Notes under the pieces: model-generated | The model's database searches: none | What the model was told of the DNA's origin: nothing | The model's input: the letters and a program-made list of their open reading frames with translations, nothing else | Program-made: the position numbers and the translations under genes | Part shown: positions 17,606 to 25,624 of the stretch, in pieces | Layout: each line of letters opens with the position of its first letter | How positions within the stretch are numbered: position 1 is the first letter of the stretch | Origin: Paenibacillus ginsengihumi DSM 21568 | GTDB lineage: Bacteria; Bacillota; Bacilli; Paenibacillales; NBRC-103111 | Length of the DNA stretch: 64,000 nt | Assembly (NCBI RefSeq): GCF_000380965.1 | Contig: NZ_KB905565.1 | Location: 19,423 to 83,422 of the forward strand | Reading direction: 5' to 3'

Positions 17606-18853
17606 ATGGAGAAGACAACGAAGCATATCGCAAGCATATCACTCGGGGCAATGGCGGTCGGCTTTGCCGCCACGCTTCCGTATGAGGAGCAGGTATGGGG
17701 GAGCCTGCTTCATGGCGCTTTCGAGGCGGGACTCGTCGGCGGATTGGCCGACTGGTTTGCGGTCACGGCCTTGTTTCGGCATCCGCTCGGCATCCCGATT
17801 CCGCATACGTCGCTTTTGATCCGCAACCGGGAGAAGCTGACCAATGCCCTCGTCTCCGCAGTGGAGAACGAATTGCTGAACCGCGCCAGCATCGAGGAGA
17901 AGCTCAAAAGCATTCGCGTCACCGAGCGCGCGCTCGATTGGGCGGAGACAGAGCTCGCCTCCGCACAGGGACGGCGTGCTGTCGCCGCAGCCAGCATCTT
18001 TCTTGTCGATCGCTTGCCCTGGGAGTCGATCGAGGAGCGCATCGTCCAGGAAGCGCGCAAGTGGTTGATGGACGTTGACAGCGGCGCCGTCTTCGCCCGA
18101 TTGACGGATACCGCGCTGGAGCGGGGATGGGATTCGGCGGGCCTCGATTTCCTGCTGGACAAAGCCCAGGATTGGATTATGCGAGGCGAGACGCGCGATC
18201 TGATGGGGGCGCTTGCGCTGAAGGCGCTGAACAACGTTCAGCTCGGCGGCATCATGGGCTTTGCGGTCGGCGCCTTCTCCGGATTTATGACCGAGGAGAA
18301 GCTGGGCGGGCTGCTGCAGAACATGGCTATTACGGCGTTGTTCGATCTGAAGCGTTTGGGAAGCGCGGCACGGCAAAGCATGCTGCGGGAGCTCGGCGGC
18401 AAGCTGCGGGAGCTCGGCGAGTCGCCGGCTTTTCTCGCGGAACTGCAGCAGTGGAAGGAGCGGCTCGCCGAGGGAGAGGAGCTGAAGCGGCTGGTCCGGG
18501 AAGCGATCCAACGTCTCCGCTCCGGCCTGGAGCGGTTCGTTCGCGACGAGTTGTACGCCGAGCGGGTTGCCGTCCCTTATTTGACGGGGCTCATCCGAAA
18601 GGTCAGGAACGATCCGGAGTGGACGGCCCAGGCGGAGGCTTGGGTGCAGGAGCGGCTATTTGCCTTGATCGAGCGGAACCATGCGAAGCTGGGCGCGCTA
18701 GTCAAGGAAAACGTGGATAAGCTCGATAACCGCAGCCTGATCGAGATGCTGGAGACGAAGGTCGGCAAGGACCTGCAGTGGATTCGCGTGAACGGCGCTT
18801 TGTGCGGCTTCCTGATCGGGCTGGCGCTGGCAGCCATCCGGCTGATGCTGTAG
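17606..18853 (+). CDS. DUF445 family membrane protein
   Basis: A 415-residue protein of the DUF445 (YheB/YjiN-like) family. It opens with a hydrophobic helix (about 8-25). The family signature GLVGGLADWFAVTALFRHP (about 41-59) follows, with GIPIPHTSLLIRNREKL. The middle is long, charged and helical. A C-terminal TM helix (GALCGFLIGLALAAIRLML) points the other end into the membrane. AAGGAATGAG precedes the ATG. The biochemical role of the family is not established; in Bacillus the homologue is a membrane protein of sporulating cells. It ends tail to tail with the thymidine kinase gene. Confidence 0.88.
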   Translation: MEKTTKHIASISLGAMAVGFAATLPYEEQVWGSLLHGAFEAGLVGGLADWFAVTALFRHPLGIPIPHTSLLIRNREKLTNALVSAVENELLNRASIEEKLKSIRVTERALDWAETELASAQGRRAVAAASIFLVDRLPWESIEERIVQEARKWLMDVDSGAVFARLTDTALERGWDSAGLDFLLDKAQDWIMRGETRDLMGALALKALNNVQLGGIMGFAVGAFSGFMTEEKLGGLLQNMAITALFDLKRLGSAARQSMLRELGGKLRELGESPAFLAELQQWKERLAEGEELKRLVREAIQRLRSGLERFVRDELYAERVAVPYLTGLIRKVRNDPEWTAQAEAWVQERLFALIERNHAKLGALVKENVDKLDNRSLIEMLETKVGKDLQWIRVNGALCGFLIGLALAAIRLML

Positions 18854-18861
18854 CGGATATC

Positions 18862-18887
18862 TCGGCCGCCAGCGCCCTCGCGGCCGA
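18862..18887. terminator. hairpin between convergent genes
   Basis: TCGGCCG (18862-18868) pairs with CGGCCGA (18881-18887). It sits between the DUF445 stop and the tdk stop and lacks T-runs on either side, so it is a weak bidirectional candidate. Confidence 0.4.
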
Positions 18888-19460
18888 TTACAGGTTCGGA
18901 TGGGCGTGACATCTGCGGCATACCGGGTAATACGAGTCGTTGCCGCCGATTTGGATCTGCTCGCCCGTATACACCGGCTTGCCGTGTTCGTCGACTCGCA
19001 AATTCATCGTCGCCTTCCGTTCGCAAAACCAGCAGATCGTCTTCATTTCTTCGATTTTATCGGCATATAAAAGCATATATTTGCTGCCCTCGAAGAGCTC
19101 GTTGCGAAAATCGTTTTTCAGGCCGAAGCCCATCACGGGAATGTTCAGTTCGTCTACGATCCGCGTCAGCTGCACAATCTGCTCCTTGCTTAGAAACTGC
19201 ACCTCGTCCACCAGCACGCAGGAGACGGGCTGTCCGTGCCGCCGGACGATGTCGCAAATATCGGTATCGTCGTATACGGGAATCGCCTTGCGGCGCAGTC
19301 CGATGCGCGAGGAGACGTAACCGACCTCGTCGCGGTCATCGACCGCCGATGTAAAGATCAGCACGTGCTTTTTCTGCTCTTCGTAGTTATGGGCGACCTT
19401 CAAGATTTCGATCGATTTGCCGCTGTTCATTGCGCCGTATTTGAAATATAGCTGGGCCAT
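18888..19460 (-). CDS. tdk: thymidine kinase, E. coli-type
   Basis: A 190-residue thymidine kinase (type II). The P-loop is YGAMNSGKS (about 8-16), the DEVQF catalytic strand holds the general base, and two zinc-binding Cys pairs are visible (CWFC and CRRC). The sequence [16 protein letters not shown] and [15 protein letters not shown] follow the E. coli Tdk pattern closely and differ from the [21 protein letters not shown] type found in Bacillus and Staphylococcus. ATG 19460 is chosen for that match; an upstream GTG at 19469 with AGGAAG is the alternative. It phosphorylates thymidine to dTMP in salvage. Confidence 0.92.
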   Translation of the reverse strand: MAQLYFKYGAMNSGKSIEILKVAHNYEEQKKHVLIFTSAVDDRDEVGYVSSRIGLRRKAIPVYDDTDICDIVRRHGQPVSCVLVDEVQFLSKEQIVQLTRIVDELNIPVMGFGLKNDFRNELFEGSKYMLLYADKIEEMKTICWFCERKATMNLRVDEHGKPVYTGEQIQIGGNDSYYPVCRRCHAHPNL

Positions 19461-19631
19461 TCGCTTCACCGCTTTCTTCCTGTCTTGACGTCAACTCATC
19501 ATAGCACAGCTTCCGCGGGCGGGTACAGCGCTGCTTGCTCCGCTGCCCGACAGGCCATACCCACCTTTAAGCGTTCGCCATTTCGAATAAATATAGTGTA
19601 CCAATTTTCCGGAATCGGAGGGAACGGGCAC

Positions 19632-19793
19632 ATGCATGCAGTACGCACCCTTGCACCTAACGCGAACCTCGATGAGAATTGGGTCAGCCTGATGATTGTC
19701 GCCCGCCAAATGGGTATCCCTAAAGACGAGGTCAGAAAGTTTATCCGCGAACAGGCGGAAGACGCAATCGAGGACGCCGATCAACCCAATTGA
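19632..19793 (+). CDS. sinI: SinI-like anti-repressor peptide
   Basis: A 53-residue protein. Its core LDENWVSLMIVARQMGIPKDEVRKFI lines up without gaps with B. subtilis SinI (LDQEWVELMVEAKEANISPE...), the helix hook that pulls SinR apart. The ATG follows CGGAGGGAACGGGCAC. A TATAGT box at 19592 is a possible -10. The gene lies about 320 bases before sinR, with a TAGACGCC-family repeat between them, the same gene order as in B. subtilis. The call is from pattern memory, and the N-terminal MHAVRTLAPNAN has no match I know. Confidence 0.75.
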   Translation: MHAVRTLAPNANLDENWVSLMIVARQMGIPKDEVRKFIREQAEDAIEDADQPN

Positions 19794-19820
19794 TGGATCA
19801 TAACGAATTTTCATAAAAAA

Positions 19821-19970
19821 GATAGACGTCTATGAGGAGCGACTTCCTCGTCATCGGCCGTCACCTTCGGTGTTGAAATTTTGGGCGGCGGCTTGCCGTC
19901 AATTTTCAAGGCGGACGCCTATGACAAGCGCTTCCTTCGTCGTCGATTGTCACGCGAATTTTTTTCAAGG
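19821..19970 (+). repeat. TAGACGCC-family repeat, one full plus one partial module
   Basis: GATAGACGTCTATGAGGAGCG starts it, followed by CACC-TTC-GGTG and the hairpin TTGAAATTTTGGGCGGC...GCCGTCAATTTTCAA. A second, decayed start (GACGCCTATGACAAGCG) follows at about 19915. It fills most of the space between sinI and sinR in the direction of transcription. Confidence 0.85.
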
Positions 19971-20114
19971 GTTTTGAAAGCGATTTCGTATATGAACAAA
20001 ATGTTATAAATTCATGATCCGTCTATGAAAATCTTGCTGCTTGTTATGCCCACTGGCCCCTTATTTATGATAAAATGAAATAAAAGAAATTGCGGAGACA
20101 AAAGGGGTTAGCGC

Positions 20115-20447
20115 ATGATCGGCAAAAAAGTCAGGCAGCTTCGATTGGAAAGAGGGCTCTCCCTTACAGAACTGGCGGAGAAAGCCGGGGTCGCCAAATC
20201 GTATTTGAGCTCGATCGAGCGCGACATCCAGTCGAATCCGTCGCTTCATTTTCTGGAAAAAATATGCTCGGTGCTCGAGGTGCCCATCGAATATTTTTTG
20301 CACGATTCCTCTGCCCGCGCGCAGGAGCTCGACGGGGAGTGGCTGGCGCTGGTCCGCGAAGCGATGGAATCCGGCATCAGCAAGGAACAGTTTCTCGAAT
20401 TCCTTCAATATAACAAGTGGCGAATGAACCGGGACAAGCAGTCTTGA
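20115..20447 (+). CDS. sinR: SinR-type biofilm master repressor
   Basis: A 110-residue regulator. The N-terminal helix-turn-helix MIGKKVRQLRLERGLSLTEL and AEKAGVAKSYLSSIERDIQS is nearly the B. subtilis SinR sequence. The C-terminal dimerisation/SinI-binding domain is also kept (DGEWLALVREAMESGISKEQ, FLEFLQYNKW). AAAGGGGTTAGCGC precedes the ATG. By analogy it represses matrix genes until SinI binds it. It is followed by a strong terminator. It ends tail to tail with the surface-glycan operon, and a second SinR-like gene heads that operon. Confidence 0.92.
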   Translation: MIGKKVRQLRLERGLSLTELAEKAGVAKSYLSSIERDIQSNPSLHFLEKICSVLEVPIEYFLHDSSARAQELDGEWLALVREAMESGISKEQFLEFLQYNKWRMNRDKQS

Positions 20448-20468
20448 TCGGCGCCGCTTCATTCCAAA

Positions 20469-20516
20469 AAAACCTCCAAAGCCCGCTGACTCAATTTCGG
20501 GCGTTGGAGTTTTTTC
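20469..20516 (+). terminator. intrinsic terminator after sinR
   Basis: CTCCAA-A-GCCCG (from 20474) pairs with CGGGC-G-TTGGAG, one internal mismatch, followed by TTTTTT at 20510-20515. Confidence 0.85.
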
Positions 20517-20763
20517 GTAATTATTGCCGCTTTTCGCATTTACCCTGGTACCGGTCGGGGCGTTCCTCGTCGCTGCCCGGCCGGTCCGCCGCCGGCTTCA
20601 ATACGCCGAACACGGCGCTGACGTCATGGCCGTTATCGGACGGCAGCTCCTTCCCCAGCTCGTCGGCCGGTCTGCCGCTGCCCTATTCTGCTCCTTGTCT
20701 GCCATCAGTGCATCCGCCTCCTCCGGCACGTCGTTTGCCCTGTCGGATGGAAGGCTTATACTT
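20517..20763. other. intergenic stretch, possible broken minus-strand frame
   Basis: On the minus strand GGAGGAGG followed by ATG at about 20707 opens MADKEQNRAAADRP. That frame stops early, but a different frame continues ADELGKELPSDNGHDVSAVF to a stop near 20521. One frameshift would join them into a charged peptide of about 60 residues after the glycan operon. Not enough to call a gene. Confidence 0.25.
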
Positions 20764-22989
20764 TTACTCCTTCAGCCGCTCGAATGCGGCTTTCATTGCG
20801 TAGTAGCTTTGCTTCGGGCGCTCCTGATACTTCACTTCGTCCCACGGCTCCCATCGGTAATAGGGCAGCTCGGACACGCGGTAGGGAGCTTCCGGCGGTG
20901 CGGCTCCGCCCGTTTCTCTCCCGAGCCCGATCACTTGGCCGTCCCGAACGATCCACGGCACGAAGCGAATGCCTTCGGTCTCGACCGCCTCCAAGGGAGC
21001 CCCCGCAGTCTTTCCGTAGCTCATGACGTGCAGAGAGCTCGGATCGGTGAAGCCGAGCAGCATCCATGGAATACGCAGCTCCAGCGTCGTCCCCTGCAGC
21101 TGCCACATCGCGAGGGAATTGAACTCCGGAGAAGACGGGTCGGTGGTGCCGCGGGCCAGCTTGCCGGCGGGGACGTCCTCGAAGGGGTGATATTTTTTGG
21201 AATCGGGCGGGATGAGCTCCAGTCCGACGGCCAGCTTCCAGGGATTGAAGATGCCGGAATCGTCCTTCATCTCCTCGGGCTTCACCTCCAGCATGCCGTA
21301 CTGGTGCCCGTACAACCGCTTATGGAAGTCGTAATTCGAGGCTATCCGCACTTCGCTCTCTTGATCATTGCCCAGAACGACGAGCGTTTCCAGACCTTCG
21401 TCCAGCGTGCGGCCGCCAAGCTCTTTGCCGTGCCGGTTGCCGCCCGGAATCGTATCGGCTCCGATGTATAATTGCTCCCGCTGCGGATCGAACGGCTGCT
21501 CCAGCTCGGCCTTGATATAGACGTAAGCTTCGTCATGGGTAACCCAAATGTCCTTCCAGCCGGGATAATCGCCCTTCAGCCGCTGCTTCTCGCTTTCGTC
21601 CAGCGCCTCCCAGTCGTTGCCGCTGCCGTTGATCGTCAGCACGCCTTCCTTGCCGGCCAGCATGGCCAGGAGACCGAAATGCTGTTCGTTCGTCAGCACA
21701 TTATGCCACAGCTTGCGGCGGGCTGGCGGCATTTCGAACGCCATCGTATTCCACGTCCGCTTGAACCACTCGTCCTGCCAGGAGAAGACGATGGCGCCGG
21801 CCAAACCTTCCCGGTGAATGTCGTCCAGCAGCGACACGTCAATCTGCCCCTGCTCCGTTTCGTTATGGCCTCCCTGGTTCCGGTTTTTGTTGCCCAGGTG
21901 GGCGACGCCGAGCGAGGAGGGGACGCCGAATTCCGTAATCATCAGGGGAATTCCTTGATGATGCTCCTTTAATTTGCGGAGATAGCTGCGGTACGTGTTG
22001 ATCTCGCCATCCTCGTCCTTGACATCGCGCACCGACTCGTCCAGCCGGAAGAAGTCGGGATAGTACGGATAAGCGTGATAGGCGGCGAAATATCCTGCCG
22101 GCCAGTCGTGGACGGACAGGTGGAGCGCATCGACGCTGGCCATATCCTCTTCGATAAGCACCTCGCCGGGATGGGAGAGCGGGTCTGTCGTTACCCAATT
22201 GGTGAATGTCAGCGGATGCTTCCAGCCATGCTGCGCTTCCTGCACCGCCAGATGGTCCAGCATCTCGGCCAGCCAGTTCTCGAACGGATTCGCCTCGGGC
22301 TTCGACGAGATGTGCGTTCCTTGGTAGCCGATATTGTCCTTATGCAGCTCGTTGGTATTCCTCACCATAGCCGGGTCCCATTCGGTGCCGATATGCCAGG
22401 CGAGCAGATAGGGAGCGGCATTGGCGCGATAGGAGCCGCCGGCTTTGCCGAAGCGCTCCGGAATTTCCGCCGTACCGTATACCGCGCCTACGGCGTAGCT
22501 GATTTCGCCCTGAAATTCGACATAAATCTCTTCCAGATATGCGTCCTGCTTCTCGATCAAAGCCTCCTCCGGCGACCAGATGCCCTGAATGAAATAAAGC
22601 GGCCGCTCCGGATGCTTCTGGTTATACTCCACCAGCGCCTCGTAGAACCAGGGCGGGAGGATCGTGTAGATCCGGATCGTATTGGCTCCCATATCGCTGA
22701 TCAGCCGGAACCATTCGAGATATTTTTGCTTGGTGATCGGCAGCTCTCCGGGGTCCTCGCCCGGCAGCGCCGCGCCGACGTTCACCCCTTTGACGAAGAA
22801 AGGGGACCAGGCGCCGTCAGCGTATATTTCAATGCGGTCTTCCTGCGTGCGAAACTTGATTTGCGAGCCGTCTGCCGTTGTGGCGCTCTCTACGGTGCTG
22901 ACGGGCCAGTAGTGCCAGATGAGCGCCCCGATGACGGCGGCTGCGGCAAGCTTGATGGCCCAATGCAATGATGCGGATCGTGTTCTCAT
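20764..22989 (-). CDS. membrane-anchored TIM-barrel glycosidase-like protein
   Basis: A 741-residue protein with an N-terminal TM anchor (IKLAAAAVIGALIWHYWPV, about 12-30) and a large outer domain. Residues about 60-460 look like a GH2/GH5-type barrel: FFVKGVNVGAALPGE, MGANTIRIYTILPPWFY, AWHIGTEWDP (acid candidate after IG) and LMITEFGVPSS (Glu, nucleophile candidate). Both catalytic-type glutamates are present. Residues about 480-741 form a beta-rich domain with paired acidic strands. It is the last gene of the sinR2-glmS operon, 30 bases after the pseudo-receiver gene. It may trim or release the polymer made by the GT2 synthase, or be a non-hydrolytic helper. Confidence 0.78.
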   Translation of the reverse strand: MRTRSASLHWAIKLAAAAVIGALIWHYWPVSTVESATTADGSQIKFRTQEDRIEIYADGAWSPFFVKGVNVGAALPGEDPGELPITKQKYLEWFRLISDMGANTIRIYTILPPWFYEALVEYNQKHPERPLYFIQGIWSPEEALIEKQDAYLEEIYVEFQGEISYAVGAVYGTAEIPERFGKAGGSYRANAAPYLLAWHIGTEWDPAMVRNTNELHKDNIGYQGTHISSKPEANPFENWLAEMLDHLAVQEAQHGWKHPLTFTNWVTTDPLSHPGEVLIEEDMASVDALHLSVHDWPAGYFAAYHAYPYYPDFFRLDESVRDVKDEDGEINTYRSYLRKLKEHHQGIPLMITEFGVPSSLGVAHLGNKNRNQGGHNETEQGQIDVSLLDDIHREGLAGAIVFSWQDEWFKRTWNTMAFEMPPARRKLWHNVLTNEQHFGLLAMLAGKEGVLTINGSGNDWEALDESEKQRLKGDYPGWKDIWVTHDEAYVYIKAELEQPFDPQREQLYIGADTIPGGNRHGKELGGRTLDEGLETLVVLGNDQESEVRIASNYDFHKRLYGHQYGMLEVKPEEMKDDSGIFNPWKLAVGLELIPPDSKKYHPFEDVPAGKLARGTTDPSSPEFNSLAMWQLQGTTLELRIPWMLLGFTDPSSLHVMSYGKTAGAPLEAVETEGIRFVPWIVRDGQVIGLGRETGGAAPPEAPYRVSELPYYRWEPWDEVKYQERPKQSYYAMKAAFERLKE

Positions 22990-23019
22990 GACGCAGCCCT
23001 CCTCGGCATATCGGGGATC

Positions 23020-23847
23020 TCAGCCGAGCAGCCGGCGCACACGCGCATCGAGCTCGACCGGAGAGAACGGCTTTCTGACGACATCGGCGGCGCCCAGCTC
23101 GAAGCAATGGCTGACTTCATGCTCCAGCCCGAGCTCGGTCAGCACGACGATGCGGCACTGCTCCCGGTATGGGGCCTGGCGGATGCGGCGGATCAGCTGG
23201 AAGCCGTCGAGCGCCGGTAGCGTCAGTTCGGTCATCACGATGTCGGGCTTCACTGATTCGATCAGCCGGAGCGCTTCCAGGCCGTCCTGCGCCGGATGCA
23301 CCTCATAGCCCTGCATGCCGAAGCGAACGTTCAGGAAATCCATCAGATCCGCATTCGTATCGGCCATCACGATGGAAGGGGGGCGCTTCTCGGCAGGCTG
23401 CCGGTAGTAGAGCGCGATATCCTGCTCCTCTTCGCCGGGAGCACAGAAGCGGGCCAGCAATTCCCGGAATGCCGCAGGCTCCGGGTCGGCGCTTTCGGGA
23501 AAGCTGGCAACGACAAGCCTTCCGGCAAGCAGCCCGGCGTGGTGCAGATAAGCCTTGACCGACAAGGCCAAATAATGGGCGAAAGCGAGCGAGCACCCCG
23601 GCAGCGCCACGGTCAGCGCGCCGCTCGCGGCGTCATAGCTCGGCAGCGCGGTCAGGCTGGCGTCTTCCAGGCGCAGCCGCGCCTGAAGCTCCAGCAGCGC
23701 AGCGGCGCCGGGTTCGCGGGCATGCGCCAGGATTACCCCGCAGCTTTGCGACGCTTCGGCCGCGCGGGCCACCTGCTGCAGCAGCGGGCCGATCGGCCCT
23801 GCCCCCGGCTCTGCGGCCAGACGCGGGGCGGAAAATGTTGCTTTCAT
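23020..23847 (-). CDS. pseudo-receiver regulator with degenerate GGDEF-like N-terminus
   Basis: A 275-residue protein. The C-terminal part (about 157-275) is a receiver fold: SIVMADTNADLMDF, PDIVMTELTLPALDG, IVVLTELG and VVRKPFSPVEL (Lys259). The phospho-accepting Asp is replaced by Glu207, and one of the two N-terminal acidic residues is missing (ADT, Asp163). It is thus unlikely to be phosphorylated normally and may sit in an active-like state. The N-terminal part contains TVALPGCSLAFAHYLALSVK, like the segment after GGDEF in diguanylate cyclases, but the signature is ASGAL; an RLED (RxxD) lies upstream. The start at 23847 has AAAGGAG. It probably controls the GT2 synthase encoded upstream. 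Confidence 0.75.
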   Translation of the reverse strand: MKATFSAPRLAAEPGAGPIGPLLQQVARAAEASQSCGVILAHAREPGAAALLELQARLRLEDASLTALPSYDAASGALTVALPGCSLAFAHYLALSVKAYLHHAGLLAGRLVVASFPESADPEPAAFRELLARFCAPGEEEQDIALYYRQPAEKRPPSIVMADTNADLMDFLNVRFGMQGYEVHPAQDGLEALRLIESVKPDIVMTELTLPALDGFQLIRRIRQAPYREQCRIVVLTELGLEHEVSHCFELGAADVVRKPFSPVELDARVRRLLG

Positions 23848-24143
23848 AAGATCATCGCTCCTTTGGTCGGAAAATAAGATTTGCGGGGGCAACGGCGGCG
23901 TTATCCGGCCCGGCCAAGGGCCGTTATGGGAGGAGACGTCCGGCAGCGGCTGCCCCGCAGAGGCGCCTCGCAGCGGCGTGCCGCCCACGGCCCTCGCAGC
24001 GGCGTGCCGCCACGGCACGTCTTTGCGGTACGCCGCCACAGCCGATCGCGGGCGATCCCCGCAGCGGCCCGGCGCTACAGCCCCTCGCTACAGCCCCTCG
24101 CTGCGGCCCTCCGCTGCCGAAACGTTTCTTTCACGCCAGCCGG
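23848..24143 (-). other. GC-rich tandem-repeat gap inside the glycan operon
   Basis: Nearly 300 bases between the GT2 stop and the pseudo-receiver start, in an operon whose other gaps are 16-30 bases. It holds two copies of CCTCGCAGCGGCGTGCCGCC at 23966 and 23992 (period 26) and three ragged copies of AGCCCCTCGCT at about 24078-24115. No coding frame is supported. It may be an RNA structure that changes expression between the two halves, or the remains of a lost gene. Confidence 0.5.
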
Positions 24144-25601
24144 TTATCCGAGCGCCTGCGCCTTGGCCGCGTTGGATTCCGCCTTCTTGCCCGGACGCGG
24201 GTCGTCATTCCAGCTGCGCCGCACCATATGTCCCCAGCTGTTGCTCTTGCGGACATATTCCAGATGGCCCTGCAGCTTCCACCAGGCGTTGAGCTGATCG
24301 AAGCTGATGGCCATAACCGCAGACCAGCCGATCATTCGCCACATGTCCCGGGCAGGGGTTCGGTTCGGGAAGGCCAGCTCCTCCATAACCATGGAGCCGC
24401 AGGTGAACACCAGCCCGATCAGGACGTTCGCCGCGAGGAAAGCGAGCACGATCGGCAGGCGCGTCATATCCATCAGCGCGTAGAGGACGAGCGCGGCCAG
24501 CCCGGTGATGCGGATATACGGGCTTAACGTTTCGTACACGATCGTGTACGGCAGCGCCAGCCAGCCGATCACTTTATATTTGGGGAGAAACAGCAGTCTC
24601 CTGAAGCGTACTACATTCCATACGGTGCCGCGAATCCATCTGCGGCGCTGGGCGCCGAGCACGGCGAGCGTCTCTGGTGCCTGTGTCCAGCACACCGCAT
24701 CCGGGCAAAAGAGAATGCGGTAAGGCTTGCCGCGCTCGAGCATGTATTGGTGCAGCTTCATGACGATGTTCATGTCTTCGCCGGGGCAATCCTCCTCGTA
24801 GCCCCCGACCTCGATCAAATAATCTTTGCGGAACAGGCCGAAGGCGCCGGAGACGATGAGCAGCCCGTTCATGGAGCTCCAGCCGAGCCGGCCGCCGAGA
24901 AAAGCCCGCATATATTCCACATACTGCATGGCAGCAAGGGGATTGCGGGGCAGGCGGGCCTGAAGCACCCGGCCGTTCTCGACGACGCTGCCGTTGGCGA
25001 TGCGCACATTGCCGCCGACGGCGATATGCTGCTCGGGGTTCTCCATGTACACCTTGACCATGCGGATCAGGGCGTCCTTCTCCAGAATGGAGTCGGCGTC
25101 GATGGTCGCCACGAGCGGGAAGCGGGAGACATTGATGCCGGCATTGAGCGCATCAGCTTTGCCGCCGTTGTCTTTGTCGATGACGACCAGCTTCGGATAT
25201 TGCGGATTGCGATACACCTGCTTGACAGACTTGCAGGCGAGCAGCCGGCGAAACCCGGCCTGCCGGGAGCGGCGCAGCCCGAAAGCCTCGATCAGCACCT
25301 CGAGCGTCCGGTCACGCGAGCCGTCATTGACGACGACGACCTCATAGACCGGAAACTCCAGCGTCATCAAAGAACGGACGCTTTCGATGATCGTCAGCTC
25401 CTCGTTATACGCCGGCACCAGAATCGAGACCGGAGGGACGTGCTCCGAGCCGGCCATCTCTGGGAAGCGGGAATGCGTCGAGCTCTTGAGCTGGGCCGTC
25501 ATTCGCCTGCAGGATACCGCCATGATAAGCAGATACAGCAGGCCGGAGCCGGCGACCAGCCAGGCGGCCGTAATTCCGTAATACAGTAAAAAGTCTCTCA
25601 T
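24144..25601 (-). CDS. processive GT2 polysaccharide synthase (PgaC/IcaA/HAS-like)
   Basis: A 485-residue integral-membrane glycosyltransferase. One TM helix (about 8-30) precedes the GT-A domain: SILVPAYNEE, VVVVNDGSRDRT, DKDNGGKADALNAGI, TIDADS (DxD), GEDMNIVMKL and QRRRWIRG (the Q(Q/R)xRW motif of processive enzymes). Four or five TM helices follow (about 345-450). The set is that of synthases that polymerise a UDP-sugar and push the chain through their own channel. The neighbouring glmS suggests UDP-GlcNAc as substrate, so a poly-GlcNAc-like or hyaluronan-like glycan is possible; this is inference. No deacetylase of the PgaB/IcaB type is next to it. Confidence 0.88.
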   Translation of the reverse strand: MRDFLLYYGITAAWLVAGSGLLYLLIMAVSCRRMTAQLKSSTHSRFPEMAGSEHVPPVSILVPAYNEELTIIESVRSLMTLEFPVYEVVVVNDGSRDRTLEVLIEAFGLRRSRQAGFRRLLACKSVKQVYRNPQYPKLVVIDKDNGGKADALNAGINVSRFPLVATIDADSILEKDALIRMVKVYMENPEQHIAVGGNVRIANGSVVENGRVLQARLPRNPLAAMQYVEYMRAFLGGRLGWSSMNGLLIVSGAFGLFRKDYLIEVGGYEEDCPGEDMNIVMKLHQYMLERGKPYRILFCPDAVCWTQAPETLAVLGAQRRRWIRGTVWNVVRFRRLLFLPKYKVIGWLALPYTIVYETLSPYIRITGLAALVLYALMDMTRLPIVLAFLAANVLIGLVFTCGSMVMEELAFPNRTPARDMWRMIGWSAVMAISFDQLNAWWKLQGHLEYVRKSNSWGHMVRRSWNDDPRPGKKAESNAAKAQALG

Positions 25602-25624
25602 CCTACTCTCCTCTTTGTCCGAAC

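Noticed and set aside
17263..17685. 140-codon frame across the repeat and the start of the DUF445 gene
   Set aside because: Runs through a repeat, a hairpin and into a well-supported gene in another frame.
20524..21471. 315-codon plus-strand frame
   Set aside because: Antisense to the TIM-barrel gene, no ribosome-binding site, no motif.
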